NCBI RefSeq assembly: GCF_002234675.1
Contig: NC_019866.2
Span: 22,286,802 to 22,350,801 of the forward strand
From: Oryzias latipes
Lineage: Eukaryota; Chordata; Actinopteri; Beloniformes; Adrianichthyidae
Reading direction: 5' to 3'
Length of the DNA stretch: 64,000 bases
Position 1 is the first letter of the stretch, and each line of letters begins with the position of its first letter. The translations under genes were made by a program, and so were the position numbers. Positions 23,486 through 40,547 of the stretch are shown here, in pieces. A model generated the notes under the pieces. It saw only the letters and a list, made by a program, of their open reading frames with translations, was not told where the DNA came from and made no database searches.

Positions 23486-25569
23486 AGCGAAAGACTTTTG
23501 TAAACAAGCCAGCGCAGTGATAGAGAAGATTTAAGCTATGTTACCGGAACTACCTCTTTAGGTGTGCATTATCACTTTTTAATCCACAATGGCAAGACAC
23601 CACAGTGGAAGGGCATTAAAAATGAAAGGATCAAGTATACGCATTCCTTACAGTTTTATTATTATGGGGGGCTTCCCTTGTTCCCCTGTAGCTCCGCCCC
23701 AGCTCAGGAATATTCTGAATTTTTGTTGTGCACACAGACACACAAAGATTTTATCATATCAGAGGAACACATCAAACTCTGCTGAGTTTGGTTACTTTTT
23801 CTGTTTACGTTCTAATTTGCTGGTGCAAACATATTCTTTTATGAACGAAAACACGGGTATGAGATTTGCAAAAGCTGACGTTTAATTGTTTCTGGTTGAA
23901 GCGAAGGCAAAGCACTGCCTTAGCCTTTGTGTTCTGCAATAACTTTATTTAGTTTAAAAGGATTTTCAAAATAATCTAGGTAATGAACCTAAAAAACCTG
24001 CTAATATGAAAGATTGTCTTAAAGGGATGGAGAACTACCATTCAATACCATCTAAAAAGACAATGAGAAGGTTTGAATGAAAAATGTAAACATCTGAGGA
24101 GTACACATCTTTATGTGAAAACTATATGTGCCTTGTAGTTTCTGTGTTTAAGAGTGAATAAAAAAGGGAACAACCCCCCCCCCCAGATATATTCTGAACC
24201 ATTTATTGTGGATTAGGGCAACATTTTAAAAAACAAATATGATTTACCTCAAATGCTTGATTATGACACTTTCTTCTCACTTTTTTGGGCCTCTTCTCTT
24301 TAGCCACAAAATGTAATTTGGAGAAGAGTAGGTCAGATCTTCATGGGACTGGGACTTCGGTGACCCAGATCAGAAAAATCCAGTTTCCTTGTTTTTATTC
24401 CCAAATGCACACCAGACACCTGAGATGCTTGCAAACTTATAACACTTTTTTTCAAAAGGGGCCTCTGTGGATGACTCCGCCCCCTGAAACTTTCTTCCGT
24501 AACCAAAGATTTTGTCCAAAATGTTTGGGGTATTTTGATGAAAGTATCTCAGTTTTCACTAAAACCCTATGAAAAATTTGAATCAGTTTCCAAAAATGGC
24601 ATTCCAGGACATGCAACAGCAGCATAGTAGACACATGCCTGCTGAAAACAAACCAGCTTCCTACGGTCTCAGTGCTCCTTCCTATTCTACCCCTCTATTC
24701 ATCTCTCACCCCTCCCCACCTCCTTCTCCAATAACCCCCCCTCCCTGAGGCTGCGAAGGGCAACAAGGTAACAGGAGAGCCTTGTTCTGCTCTGTTTGTC
24801 AAAAGCAGCACTGCTGCTCCAGACAAACAAGGGCGACATGGTTGGAGCCACAACCTCCACCAATCCGCACTGTCTGTCTCAGCCTCTCTTTATTTTCCCC
24901 ACTCTCTTGACTCGAGCACATTGACCTACTTTCCTCCTGACCTGTTTATGCAAGCGCCGCAAGTCAAATCAGGAAAAATAAGGGACGTGGCACAAAATGG
25001 CCTCAGCTTTGCCGTGTGTGCATAGAGTCACCTTGGTGTTATCCCATGGGTGCTGTAGGGCGGCTATTGTTAGCAATGCAGTTTTAACTGAATACCTAAA
25101 GTCCCACGGGGGAGAAAGTTTGCTTTTTTTCCCCCCCATCATGGTGCACCATCATGCATGTGTGTGTCTGTGCATGTTGCTGCTGGTGTGTGTGACTGAG
25201 AGCATTGTGAAGGGCATTGATGTGTCAGCGTCAAAGAGGTGCTTTGTTTGCAGACTAAGATGAAGTTAGCAAAGTGGCTCGACTTCCTCCCCCTCCTCAG
25301 TGCTCCTCCCATTGCCCTTTATGGAAGCGATCACATTTGCTGGGAAAAAGTGAGAAAAATTAACTATTGCCGCTGTGTTTGGCTTCAGAGTCGACCTGTT
25401 ACAAAATAATCAAAACATAAATTATTTTGTTTTTTTAAGTCTCAGTAGCCTCAGTGAACTTGCAAGCGATGCACCACAGCTGTGTTTATGCAGAGTGTCA
25501 GGAGGTGCGCAGGATCAGACTGACTCTTTGTCCAGCTTTTCACATTAAATGAAAATAGTGTGTGTGGGT
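23486..25569. other. intergenic, mostly unique
   Basis: A GTGTGCATTATCA block lies at 23560-23572. 24650-25330 is less AT-rich and pyrimidine-rich, but has no recognisable exon. No gene supported. Confidence 0.4.
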
Positions 25570-25910
25570 TTTTTTTACATGCTCCTGTGGCATTTTTCTG
25601 GTCTTGTTTTTTTAGGAGTTTCCCTTAGGAGGGTCTAAGGGCAGGGATGCCCAGTTTAGCTGAGTGTGTTTAGTTTTTGGCCATTACCAATTGAATTCTG
25701 TGACATAATGTCTTTATGATTTTATGTTTAGTATACAATTACCGGTATTTATAATTACAGAGGAGAATTTAAAATGATCTCCTGCTGCCCTGCAGAAACT
25801 ATGTCCTAAAAAATTGCGTTATTTTTGGTTTAAAACAGTACAATCATAGTTCAAAGGCCACTGGGATCGCTTTAAAACAGACCAGAAGATGATCGGAGAG
25901 GGTCTTTAAG
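25570..25910 (-). repeat. family A MITE copy 7
   Basis: Has 'tgatctcctgctgccctgcagaaactatg', 'accactggg'-type wording and the right terminal repeat 'gatgatcggagagggtcttt' (to 25909). The left boundary is approximate. Confidence 0.65.
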
Positions 25911-28814
25911 TTAACCATGTGTTCAAATTTAGGCGTTGAGGTACATTTCCTGCTATAAATATTCTGGTTTTCACTGGGCACACCTGCTCTGATCTGGTGG
26001 GGTAGGGAAAACATCTCAAGCAGCACTTTTGTTCGTCATCCAACTCACTTTGCAGATTTTAGCTTTGTGTCATATAGCAAAAAAGCAACACCTTAATGTT
26101 TGCATGCAAATGTTCACCATTCTCCTCGAGCAGTGAGTTTGGTAAAGTAGGCCAGTGTTACATCAGACGAGCCTGGCAGAGTTTTCTGGCCCGTGAGAGT
26201 AAAGTGTGTTAGTATGTCACTCCGCAACTTCTCTGATTGCAGATTAGCCTCCAAAGCCAAAAACAGCAGGCTGTCCGAGGGGAATGGTGAGCACCATAAA
26301 AGGTTATCTCCCCCTTCAACAAGGCGCGCCTCCTCCAAGACCTTTACTGGGAAAAGTCTGAAACATGATAGTCACAACTTTCCAGGAAAGAAAATGAAAA
26401 ATGTCCAGAGTTCAAGAAACTCATTAGAAACTGTGCATGCTTTTATTGTTTGGCCAATAATTTCTTGTTTACTTTAATAGCGGTCAAAGCAAAAAAAAAA
26501 AATGGCTGAAAACAGCCCACTAAATCATAGAATTAACAGAGAATTCAATTTCTTTGGAAATAAGGAGTTTTCTGATGAAACCCACAAGAAAAAATCCTTT
26601 TCAATAGATGTAGATAGTATCAGTTATGGCATTTGGGGATTTTTTACTCAAATAAATGTTAGATTAAGATGGAAACATGAGTGTTCAGGAAAGAAAATTA
26701 ACTTATTAACCCACTGTCTTAAATGTGATCTACACATCTTTTTAACATGGTGTAACTGCATTATGAATAATTCATTATTAATAATTTTGCATTATTTTAA
26801 TACAGCAAGTTGTCATTTTAAACAGGAACTAAAATAGATGAATTTTTCTCACCATAAAGTTTTAAAATCAGCTAAATTTTCATGCCAAAGGTGTTTTTGA
26901 GATTTAATGGAAGCAGCCATTTTGAAATGAGCAGGCCCTTCTACTGCCCCTAGTGGATTGATGATGAACTACATGGCAGAAAACATGGACCAAATTACAG
27001 TAGGTTTTTAAAGGTTTGGACTATGCTATATGAGATTGGGGTCTCAGAAATGAATGGTGCAAATATGATATTAATGCTTATATTGGGTTAATTAAAATAT
27101 AACTGTTTTGGTGAAAAACAGCCATAATATGTGACATGTTTATTTTAGTGTGTTTTTTATGCATAAAAAAATTCCAACATTTTTTTCGTTAAGATGTTGA
27201 CAAGTCAACAATTTTTTTAATTTTTCTTGAAATGCTCAATCTTTCACAAATGAACATTAGTGTCTTTACATACAGTCATGTCAAAAGGAAGCAATGGTAA
27301 CCCCAGCCAAACCAACCACCACCTGTCTCTAAACACCGCCTGCGATCTTTTTCTCTCTCTCCTTTTTTTGTCCATTTTTTCAAAAAAAACCATCAGCAAA
27401 ACCACAGTCACGGTTTTTTACACACTGAAAAAATTGGAGGGGGGTGAGGCTACTACATGTCATCACAGTCAGCAGAAGAGAAGACACAGTATAGAGGAAA
27501 ACAGAACATCACCTTGGCTAAAAAGAGGATATAAAAACCAAACAAAACAAACATTACAGTGTGAAACTTTACATTTATACACAAGCACCAAAAAGCCAAA
27601 CATGGTACATAGACATTAAAACTAGAATCCAGTGAAGGCAATTCATCAGAACCCAGCAGGCTATCACGGGAAAGAAAAAAATATTGGAGTCACATAGAAA
27701 AGAAGAAAAAAAAGTAATAATTGAATCTTTTTTTAGGATCAAATTAAAAAAATGTTGTGTTGGCATCCATTTTTCCCTTCGCTAAAACTCTAGTCACCAA
27801 TTATACCTTTTTCTAGGGGCTTTGGGGGTCACCTTGGATCACACTACAAAGCCAGGATAAGACCACAAAAATAAACAGTAGCTATGCAGAGCTTTTTGCC
27901 TCCACACCAGATTAACTCGTCATGAACTCAGTGCACTTTAGTGTTTACATAAATGTGCCTTAAGCCCCCCACCCCCCTTTTTTGTGTCTAAGTCCTCTTA
28001 CCAACACCAGAATTCGAACTCCTTGCTTTGATACGTATCTATACAGGTCTATACACATTCTCTGTCTATGTTCCAGTAGGCTTTTCCATTTTTTTAAAGT
28101 GATGGGCAGGGGAGGTTGGAAATAAATACAGTGGGCTAGCGAATGGTAACAATGACACGAAAGAGTTGGTAATGCTCACACAAAATAAAGGCTTACAGCC
28201 TGCAGCTGGTGACTTCCACCACCAAATATTTAAAGGCTGGTTAAAGGTTTATAAATCCAGACATTTTAATGAGGTGACTGCCTCAGGAGACAACGTGTTC
28301 TCTACTCAGTGCTCCCGGCGCTCCAAAATGGATGGCCATTTCTGTGTAAACAGGATTTAAGCTAATGAATAATGCCGAAGCTTAACAATCAAAAGAGAGA
28401 CTGAATAAGTGCTGTAGCAATGGCAGCCAAGTTGGCTGTACAATGTTTACAATTTGTCATTGGGTAGTCACGTTCTGAATCCTAATATACCATTGCAGAA
28501 TTTGCTGCCTTTTTTTGTATTCAAAATTTCTTTTGTAAAATATAGGTTTGTTATAGATGCATGTATTCATATATCACAGATATGTACAACACAAGTGCTT
28601 AAAATATAAATGAGATGGTGATTTTAAGAAGATAAATGCAAGGGGGGAGTATACAGTGGTAGAGGTAGGGACTGGGAAGAGGTATGGAACTTTGTAGTGT
28701 TGGTGCTTCTTTGGTCGATGGGATTTCCCCAGTGTTCATGATTTAAGGCAAGGAGCCATACACGTGTTTGTCTACAGTTAAATGTGTACCAAATTCCTTC
28801 TACATTCCTTTTCC
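25911..28814. other. intergenic 3' of the bZIP gene
   Basis: AT-rich and unique. 27245-28810 contains long ordinary sequence that may include an extended 3' untranslated region of the bZIP gene ending at 29129, but only the polyadenylation-like hexamer at 28833-28838 is close enough to support. Open frames such as 26502-26837 and 27260-27619 have no recognisable domains. Confidence 0.35.
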
Positions 28815-29128
28815 TAAGGTTTCTTAATGTGCTTTATTGTAAGCTTTTATAGGACAAAAGTAAAAAAGTGTAGTTCCATTCCTCCTCTCATAATATAAAC
28901 AAAAGTGCTTCTGTAGGTATGGAGAGGATGTAAGAAACGGCAAGTCTGTACAGTATGTACACATATGACACAGCCCTACAAAATGTCCAGCTTTTTGTTG
29001 CCTCTGGGGTTAGCAGTGTACAAAAGTCCACTTTTCTGTCCCAAAGGAGGTTATTTGTATTGTAGGACAAAGGCATGATGGTAGGGTAGTTCTTTAGAAA
29101 ACCTGTCAACAGATACAGTGACAGTCGG
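28815..29128 (-). other. nfil3: probable 3' UTR of nfil3 with polyadenylation signal
   Basis: Lies downstream of the stop codon at 29129-29131. A canonical AATAAA (minus strand) occurs at 28833-28838, about 290 bases after the stop. Mammalian NFIL3 also has a short 3' UTR of a few hundred bases (established knowledge). The true cleavage site was not seen. Confidence 0.5.
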
Positions 29129-30925
29129 CTACTCTCGCCTCTTGTTTCGTCGCCCAACTGTCTCCTTTTTCCCATTTCCTGTCCTTGCCCCCTTCCCCAC
29201 AGCCACTTGTTTGCAAGCTCCACCTGGACTGTCTTGTCTAATGCTCTGTGTTGGTGAAGAGGACAAGTAGGAATGTTGGGGGATGGGAGGGGGTGTTGCT
29301 GAAGATGGAGATGTTGGAGACTCCTGACCAGCACTGCTTCCATTGCTCATAGCCCTGTGTTTGAGTCTGAGTTTGTGTGGAAGCGCTGTTCCCCGTCCCT
29401 CCCCCTGGGGATCCCATCCTTGGTATTGCGGTGAAGGGGAGGCAGGCTGAAGGACGCCAGCGAAATGTTGGTTTTGGAAGGTGCCCATGTCTGCACAGGA
29501 TGAAGAGGGGGACTCTTCGTCTGTGAAGGCTTCTTTTTCAGGGCTGCAGATATCATCCTCAGTGGAGGGGCTGTCCCTTGAGTTGGACACCAATTGGCCT
29601 TGATAAAAAGCCTCGCTGCTGGGCATGCCTTCATAACTTAGGATTGGAGGCTCCTCATCTTGTGGATATGTCTGAGGAGGTTGTTGGAGATGATGATACA
29701 GGTGAGGATGGCTGACCCCATCTGCTTGTTCGTTGAAAAGCTCTGATGAATCACTCTCCAAACTTTGCTGGGTAAGATGGCAAACTCTGTATAGCTGCCC
29801 CTCCTTGGTCTCGGTACAGCTATCATGAGGGGGAGAGTCTATAGTTTTTTTGTCCAGATGTTTTGCCACCTCAACTAGAGTCTCTATGGAGTTCCCTGTG
29901 ATGGACTTGGGCAGTTGGCCGATGCAGATTTGGCTGCTTGGCTTTGTGGATGCTTCTAGATCAATTTCCTGGGACCTGGTCAGGTTGGCATAAGAGGCGC
30001 TGCTGGCACCATATAGAATGACGCTCCTCTGGGCAGCAGGGGGGTGAGAAGCAGCTTCCTGGCCTGCAATTTTGCTTGAAGCAACAGGCTCCTGCCGCAG
30101 CTGCTGCTGAAGAAGTTGGTGCTGCTCCGGTTGCTGGCTGGGATATCCAGTATCCATCTCCTGATGCTGCTGAATCTGATGGTGTTTGGGTACAGAAGCC
30201 AAACCACGGTGAATGTTAAACATGATCTGGGTGGTAGTGCCATTAGCAATGTCCATCTCTAGCCTATCACCCTCCTGCTTGATCTCAAACGGTAACGGCT
30301 CTGGGCTGTCTCTTGACGAGCCATCAGACATATCAGAGAGGGAGCCACGTGGAGAATACTTCACCATCTGTCTGTGACCTTCACTGCGTCCTGACTGCTC
30401 AGTTTCCGAGGAATCTGAGTTAATCATAACCTGAGAACCACTGGAGTAGCCACTGGAGTAGTACTGAGTGGAAGAAGATGATGAAGACGAGCCTCCATTG
30501 GCTCCGTTGTTGCCCAAATCCATCTGTTGGCTTTTTTCAATGTATGAGGCTGTGCTTATGAGGCCAAAGCGCAACTTCAACTGGAGCAGCTCTGTCTTGA
30601 GCCTCACATTCTCATCATTCAGTGCAATGACCCGGTTTTCCAGAACCATATCATTGAGTCGTCTTTTCTCCCGAGACCGCTTAGCGGCTTCATTGTTCTT
30701 GCGCCGTTTCTCCCAGTAGGATGCATCCTTTTTCTCATCAGAAATGAACTCCCGCTTTCTCCGGCAGGTCATATTGGGTTTAGGCTTGATGAGACGACCC
30801 AAACGAGTTGGTGTAGCTTGTAAGGAAGGAAGAGACTCATCATAATTGTTGAAGGTCTCAAGGCCGTTCAGGTTGTCCCCTGAGTTTTTGTTCAATGTAT
30901 TTAGTGCTGAATTAAGATTTTCCAT
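29129..30925 (-). CDS. nfil3: NFIL3/E4BP4-family bZIP transcription repressor (598 aa)
   Basis: Encodes a nuclear basic leucine zipper protein. NFIL3 binds D-box DNA (RTTAYGTAAY) as a dimer, represses PAR-bZIP/clock targets, and in vertebrates works in immune-cell development and circadian output (family knowledge). Visible here: the N-terminal MENLNSAL, matching the 'LNSAL' of mammalian NFIL3; the signature [14 protein letters not shown] at 54-67; basic region [13 protein letters not shown] at 77-89; zipper leucines at 95, 102, 109 and 116; [11 protein letters not shown] (191-201) and [11 protein letters not shown] (215-225), both parallel to mammalian segments; ALPHKLRLK at 514-522. The start is the ATG at 30925 (A at -3, G at +4); the frame upstream is open to a stop at 31028-31030 but has no earlier ATG. 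The whole coding region lies in one exon, as in mammals. Oddities: it is about 135 residues longer than human NFIL3 with Ser- and Gln-rich inserts, and its end is Lys/Arg-rich instead of the usual coiled coil. Assignment to NFIL3 family is certain; which fish paralogue number is not. Confidence 0.95.
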   Translation of the reverse strand: MENLNSALNTLNKNSGDNLNGLETFNNYDESLPSLQATPTRLGRLIKPKPNMTCRRKREFISDEKKDASYWEKRRKNNEAAKRSREKRRLNDMVLENRVIALNDENVRLKTELLQLKLRFGLISTASYIEKSQQMDLGNNGANGGSSSSSSSTQYYSSGYSSGSQVMINSDSSETEQSGRSEGHRQMVKYSPRGSLSDMSDGSSRDSPEPLPFEIKQEGDRLEMDIANGTTTQIMFNIHRGLASVPKHHQIQQHQEMDTGYPSQQPEQHQLLQQQLRQEPVASSKIAGQEAASHPPAAQRSVILYGASSASYANLTRSQEIDLEASTKPSSQICIGQLPKSITGNSIETLVEVAKHLDKKTIDSPPHDSCTETKEGQLYRVCHLTQQSLESDSSELFNEQADGVSHPHLYHHLQQPPQTYPQDEEPPILSYEGMPSSEAFYQGQLVSNSRDSPSTEDDICSPEKEAFTDEESPSSSCADMGTFQNQHFAGVLQPASPSPQYQGWDPQGEGRGTALPHKLRLKHRAMSNGSSAGQESPTSPSSATPPPIPQHSYLSSSPTQSIRQDSPGGACKQVAVGKGARTGNGKKETVGRRNKRRE

Positions 30926-31343
30926 TTTTGTCAAGCTGCAGCCAGGGTGAGAAGTTGTGACTGGGATGACAACACTTTGCCTTCTGGTTTGACCCTGCTT
31001 TTTTTTAAGTGAAGAACTGATGGAGAATCAGGTGTCTAAATAGGCCAAAAGGACAAAAAACTGCTGAGTTGCAAGATTGGAAACCCTCATTTATCCACTT
31101 GCAGTTTTTTTCTGTTCGGAGTCCAACAGATTATTTAGGTGCATCAAATTCCTTTCTTTGTACTCTTGTTTTATTGTGTCTTCGAGGTTTTGTTTAAAAC
31201 AGCACAGCGAACAAAGCAGGTGGAGAAGTGTCCTAGAAATCCAGAGGAACTGAAGGATGTAGGTCAGCCAGTCTAGCTCAGCATGTCAGGGCCTTGGAAA
31301 GCCTTGCTCCTCCTTTGCTCCACAGATGATTTCAACTGAAAAG
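30926..31343 (-). other. nfil3: 5' UTR of nfil3 exon 2, with three upstream ORFs and two possible splice acceptors
   Basis: Two acceptor-like sites precede the coding start on the minus strand. One has a long pyrimidine tract ending 'tttgcag' (exon from 31343). The other ends 'ggcctatttag' (exon from 31035). If the outer one is used, the leader contains three short upstream ORFs: 31273-31284 (3 codons), 31091-31144 (17 codons) and 31028-31090 (20 codons). The inner site would remove all three. The choice would change translation efficiency; this is inference. Confidence 0.6.
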
Positions 31344-36698
<5,355 letters not shown>

Positions 36699-36700
36699 AC

Positions 36701-37000
36701 ATTTTGATTAATCCACAGAGAGTAGAGACAGTCCTTTTCTTGTCCCACAATCCGCTTTGCGCGCACGCAGCCCCTGTCCCACACACCTTGAAAACACCAG
36801 CTCCCGTGTCCACGCAGGTACGCTGTGAAAGCTGCGTCTTGTTTTGGTGCGCTCCTCGTGTCGCTCCAATTCCTCCCTCCCTCGCTCTATTTTCTCTCCA
36901 TTTCCTCCTCCCGCGCGCTCCTTCTCGCTTCGAGTCTCTAAATGTATGTTAGTAGGTCAGTTGTTGCATAACAGGACGCTTTGGGTGCCTAGTCACGTTT
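36701..37000 (-). promoter_or_regulatory. nfil3: putative exon 1 and CpG-rich promoter of nfil3
   Basis: Sequence from about 35.9 to 37.15 kb is markedly richer in CpG than the surroundings (words such as gcgcgc, ccgcgg, cgcacgc), as at CpG-island promoters. On the minus strand a strong donor 'gtaagt' begins at 36700, so a non-coding exon 1 would run from it toward about 36.9 kb. A second donor-like 'aag|gtgtgt' lies near 36787. No TATA box is visible. GTTGCATAAC at 36963-36972 resembles a C/EBP or D-box half-site pair. Transcription start position is inferred, not seen. Confidence 0.5.
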
Positions 37001-37504
37001 TTCTATTTTTTTTTTTTTTTGTTTCCCTGCTCGGCCCTCCGCCCTCCCTTTTCCTCCAGCTCTCGAATCCCGTTGCAGTAGAGGAGGACTTGCCGGGGGT
37101 GCGGAGGGGGGAGGAGACGGGGCCGCGGATGGGCTCGGAGCCAGTCTGGATCTGGTGAAGGAAGGTCTGTGATTTGCATAATGTCAGTGAAAACACAGAG
37201 AAGGAGTCTGGTTTTGTCTGGTTACATTTCTGAGAGGCCCCAGTAATTCTGGGAGGAGGTACAAAAAACTTGAAACCATTGACCTAATTTTTTATTTTAC
37301 ATTTTAATGGGCCTTCATTTACTTTTTAGTTAATAATCGATTTATGACTACAGGAGTGAATTCACCTAAAGGCGGAAAACAATAAATCTTCCATCAAGGC
37401 ATTAATTATGACTCTTAGGTGGTGGAAGTGACACCAAGCGTTTGCTTCATTGGATCAACACCGCAAAGTACTGTTGGCACAGACTAAGCCCGGCCCTGTC
37501 CGCC
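37001..37504. other. region upstream of the nfil3 promoter
   Basis: CpG-rich to about 37150, then AT-rich unique sequence. Might contain proximal promoter elements; nothing specific recognised. Confidence 0.4.
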
Positions 37505-38600
37505 TTTCCCATCATCCCTCTTTTTATATGCTCTCCCTCTAGCTCACAGCCCCTCACACCCCCAACCTAAAGGCCCGTACACACCGGGACGAATATTCGC
37601 CAGGCGTTATTCACCAGCGTTTTTCAACACGTTTTTTGTGTTCAGACCCAGGCGATTTTCACTGACGATGAGCCGAGTGAACATGCAATATCATTCCCTG
37701 ACGTTAGATGGCGCTTAATGTAAACAGAAATACTCCTGTACACAAGGTGGCGCTGCGCAACTTTACGCTTCTTAAAGTCACTTTTAAATCAGAAGAAGAG
37801 AGCAAGTATTTACGCGCTTGTCAGAATCAAACAAAGAAAACATGAATATTTCAAGCACCAGTTGCTCCATCTAGTGCTTGGTTCGGGGATATTTTAGAAT
37901 GTCCGTCATTATTTCTTTGCGGCAGTGTAGATGCTACTTGGCGTCTATCTTCTTCGCTGGTACGTGTGCTCAGAAAGGCAGTTTTGTGTTTGAGCGCCCC
38001 CAAGTTGTGTTTTACTGTAACTTCAGAAGCTCCAGACACGTGTGCAAGAGCGCCATTCTCATTGGTCGTATAGTTTTTGACGCGGCGCGTCAAACCAAAA
38101 AAACGAACCCGAGGCGTTTTTTAAAAAGTGACGCTTTTAGGCGTGGCGTTTTTTCGCGTCGGTGTGCACAATCACATTGGTGCCCTTTGTTTAGTCACGA
38201 GGCGTTAAACGTCGGCGAATATCGCAGGCGAAATTCGTCCCGGTGTGAACGGGCCTTAACACTCACTACCAGTGCAACAAAAATGGCGAACAATATTGTA
38301 GCTATCCAGCTGTACAGTTTAGATTCAGATTCCAGCTCAGACACAGAAAACAAAGACGCATATAGATCAATTTTACTACAAGTGGATGTATCAGAATGGA
38401 GTGGAGCGTGTGGCTTTATTTAGTAGCTTCTATGTCACACCTACAAGTTTCTTCAGAAGGCATTTTTGTTAGGCCCTGATTCACAATGATTTGAATATAG
38501 CCATACTCAGAAATGTAATTTTCAGCTAAATGTTCTGATTTTCAGCTAAATGTTCTTTACACATGTCCTCCATCCTGACAAAAATCCCACAAAAAAAAAA
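37505..38600 (+). repeat. family A MITE copy 8, interrupted by a Harbinger MITE
   Basis: 'tttcccatcatccctc', 'agctcacagcccctcacac', then an insertion (37571-38258), then 'gtgcaacaaaaatggcgaac', 'gctgtacagttt' and 'atggagtggagcg' follow the order of the other plus-orientation copies. 38546-38600 (complement of 'tgggatttttgtcaggatgg') is the continuation seen also near 12310. Confidence 0.65.
37571..38258. mobile_element. PIF/Harbinger-like MITE, copy 2, with TAA target duplication
   Basis: A 688-bp element bounded by AGGCCCG and CGGGCCT, flanked by TAA at 37568-37570 and 38259-38261. Nearly identical in layout to 294-980. It interrupts family A at a point that reads 'caacctaacattactgg' in the uninterrupted copy near 20000, which proves a clean insertion with a 3-bp duplication. 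Confidence 0.9.
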
Positions 38601-39964
38601 ACGTTTAAAATACCTAAAACGCCATTTTCATCTGAGTGTGTATTTAAGGCTCTTCCAACACATCTTCCAAGTAGAAAAAGCAAAAAACTGGTTATTTTAA
38701 ATGTTTTTAAACAAATGTTACTTCTATAAAACATTTTTAACATGCAAGCGGGAAGGAAATGAATTCACACTGTTCAAACTTGCAAAATTAGGGCTTGTGA
38801 CATAGTCTTCCAAAACACAGACGTCGGTGTTTTGCAAGTCTGGACATTGTGCAGGAATCAGAATCCCCGTTTTTCTTTTTTTTGTACACCCTGATGAGGA
38901 TTTTAATGTGGAACACATTTGAGAGCTAATCTTTTTTTCAGTACCTTTTCATTTAAGTGATTCTTTAGTTACAAAAAGACTAAATTTATTTTTAATTACT
39001 TTGTGGAGGATAATACTACTTGTAGAGTTTAATTTACAGCTGGACTTTAGTACACATTTTAGTCTATAAATGTCTTATTATGTGTTTAAATTCATTTCAG
39101 TGACAAACACATATGAATAAATTGGTCATGTGGTGTTTTTTGACACTAACAGCTTAAGGTACGGATTCGGATTTAGTCTGCAGAGACTTTTACTTCAAAA
39201 TCAACTTCTTTTTTATACACACGGTTTACAAAACTTCATTTTGATTTTGCTGCCATATTTAAACACAACAAAAACCCGTGACCACAATAACTAACGTTAA
39301 AGACAAAACATGCAACAGCTGAAATAAAAAAAAGCAGATTTAAAGCAAACACAAAAACTGCAGCCTTTAATGTCCTTCACTTTTCTTTGTATGTTAGTAT
39401 GTCTTTGATTTAAAGTATTTAAACACACTGAAGTGAAATCTTTTGTGTTTATTCTCTCCCAGTAAAGCCCAGAGGTCTCTTTCATGATTGCACATCAAGC
39501 AGGAAACTGCTTTAGTCATAAAGAAGTCTTTAAATGGCTCATACAGCATCTTCCTGTGTTTTATGGCATAAAGCAATAATGCATTTTGCTGAATCATTTC
39601 CGTAAGTCAGTACTTCTTTTACTTCAGATCACAGGCAGGAGCGAGCCGGCGGCGATGGCGCCTGGAAGACTAACAATGTCCTAATAGGACTAACACCATG
39701 GAGCATAGAAGGTTTTTTTTTGGATAGAAGGAATGGCTCCTGGACGGAACAAACATTTTTTGTGGATGACACCTGTTCCCTCTGAGGTTTTGTCAAACCC
39801 AACATTTAGTTGTACAACCATTGCAAAGAAAGCCCCCTTAGAAAAAACACAAACATTCTGAACCCATTCTTTAAAAATGCAAAAAGAAATTTGCTGATGG
39901 GGCAAGAAAAATGGTCTTGGATTCTTATTTTAAGAAAAAATTTTAATCACTAAGACATGTTTCC
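38601..39964. other. intergenic, nothing recognised
   Basis: AT-rich unique sequence. Short minus-strand frames (38724-38918, 39297-39597, 39690-39905) have no recognisable domains. Confidence 0.4.
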
Positions 39965-40159
39965 TTAAAGACCCAATCCAAAAATGAAGTTGGAAAAAGC
40001 TTATACGTTTGCTTGTAGATGTCTAAATCCATGTATGTCTTTGTTTTCCTCCTCCAAGCTAGCATCTGGCCCAAATCTGGACAGCTTCAATGTTCTTCGC
40101 CATTTTTTTTTGCACCACTCATGTTAGATTGGGGGTTAGAGGGACTGTAAGCTAGCGGG

Positions 40160-40547
40160 ACAGATGGCTGTTAAGGATCTCACTCATCTGGGTTTGCTCC
40201 ATATCATCAACATTTTTTTTTTTTTTAATCAAGGTTATCCGGACCTGGTTTTTCATTGATGTTTTGCCTCTTCGCCTCCGAGAAGTTTTTTCAATTTGGG
40301 ATTGAATTTCTATGGAAAACCAAGTCCGGATGACCTTGATTTAAAAAAATATTTTGTTTACTCCAGCAAGGAATGCATATCAATATAATTATCATAAATA
40401 AAGATTATACAAATACAAAGGGGGTTTAGACAAATATACACTTTGTGTGTCAGAAGATCATAAACTCCTATTGTAACAATACAATCTGTCCAACAGAAGA
40501 GGTTTTCAGGTCTGATCTGCTTGCTCAAGAAGAAGACATAGTTAGCA
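40160..40547 (+). mobile_element. truncated copy of the GC-rich retroelement's 3' end
   Basis: 40417-40540 ('acaaagggggttta', 'tgtgtcagaagatcataaactcc', 'gtccaacagaagagg') matches the 3' blocks at 11511-11640 and 62500-62640. The flanks 'ctagcgggacag' and 'ttagcaggagag' match at 9 of 12 positions, consistent with an old target duplication. Within it, 40219-40350 is a foldback (see below). Confidence 0.6.
40219..40350. repeat. 132-bp foldback repeat
   Basis: Left arm 'aatcaaggttatccggac' (after a T run) is the near complement of right arm 'gtccggatgaccttgatt' (before an A run). The loop holds 'gttttgcctcttcgcctccg'. Probably a tiny DNA element nested in the retroelement copy. Confidence 0.75.

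Noticed and set aside
28888..29343. A 151-residue minus-strand frame overlapping the end of nfil3
   Set aside because: It overlaps the nfil3 coding region in another frame, with no family resemblance.
30926..30934. Extending nfil3 upstream to a TTG at 30934
   Set aside because: Non-ATG start is unnecessary: the ATG at 30925 is in strong context and aligns with mammalian 'LNSAL'.
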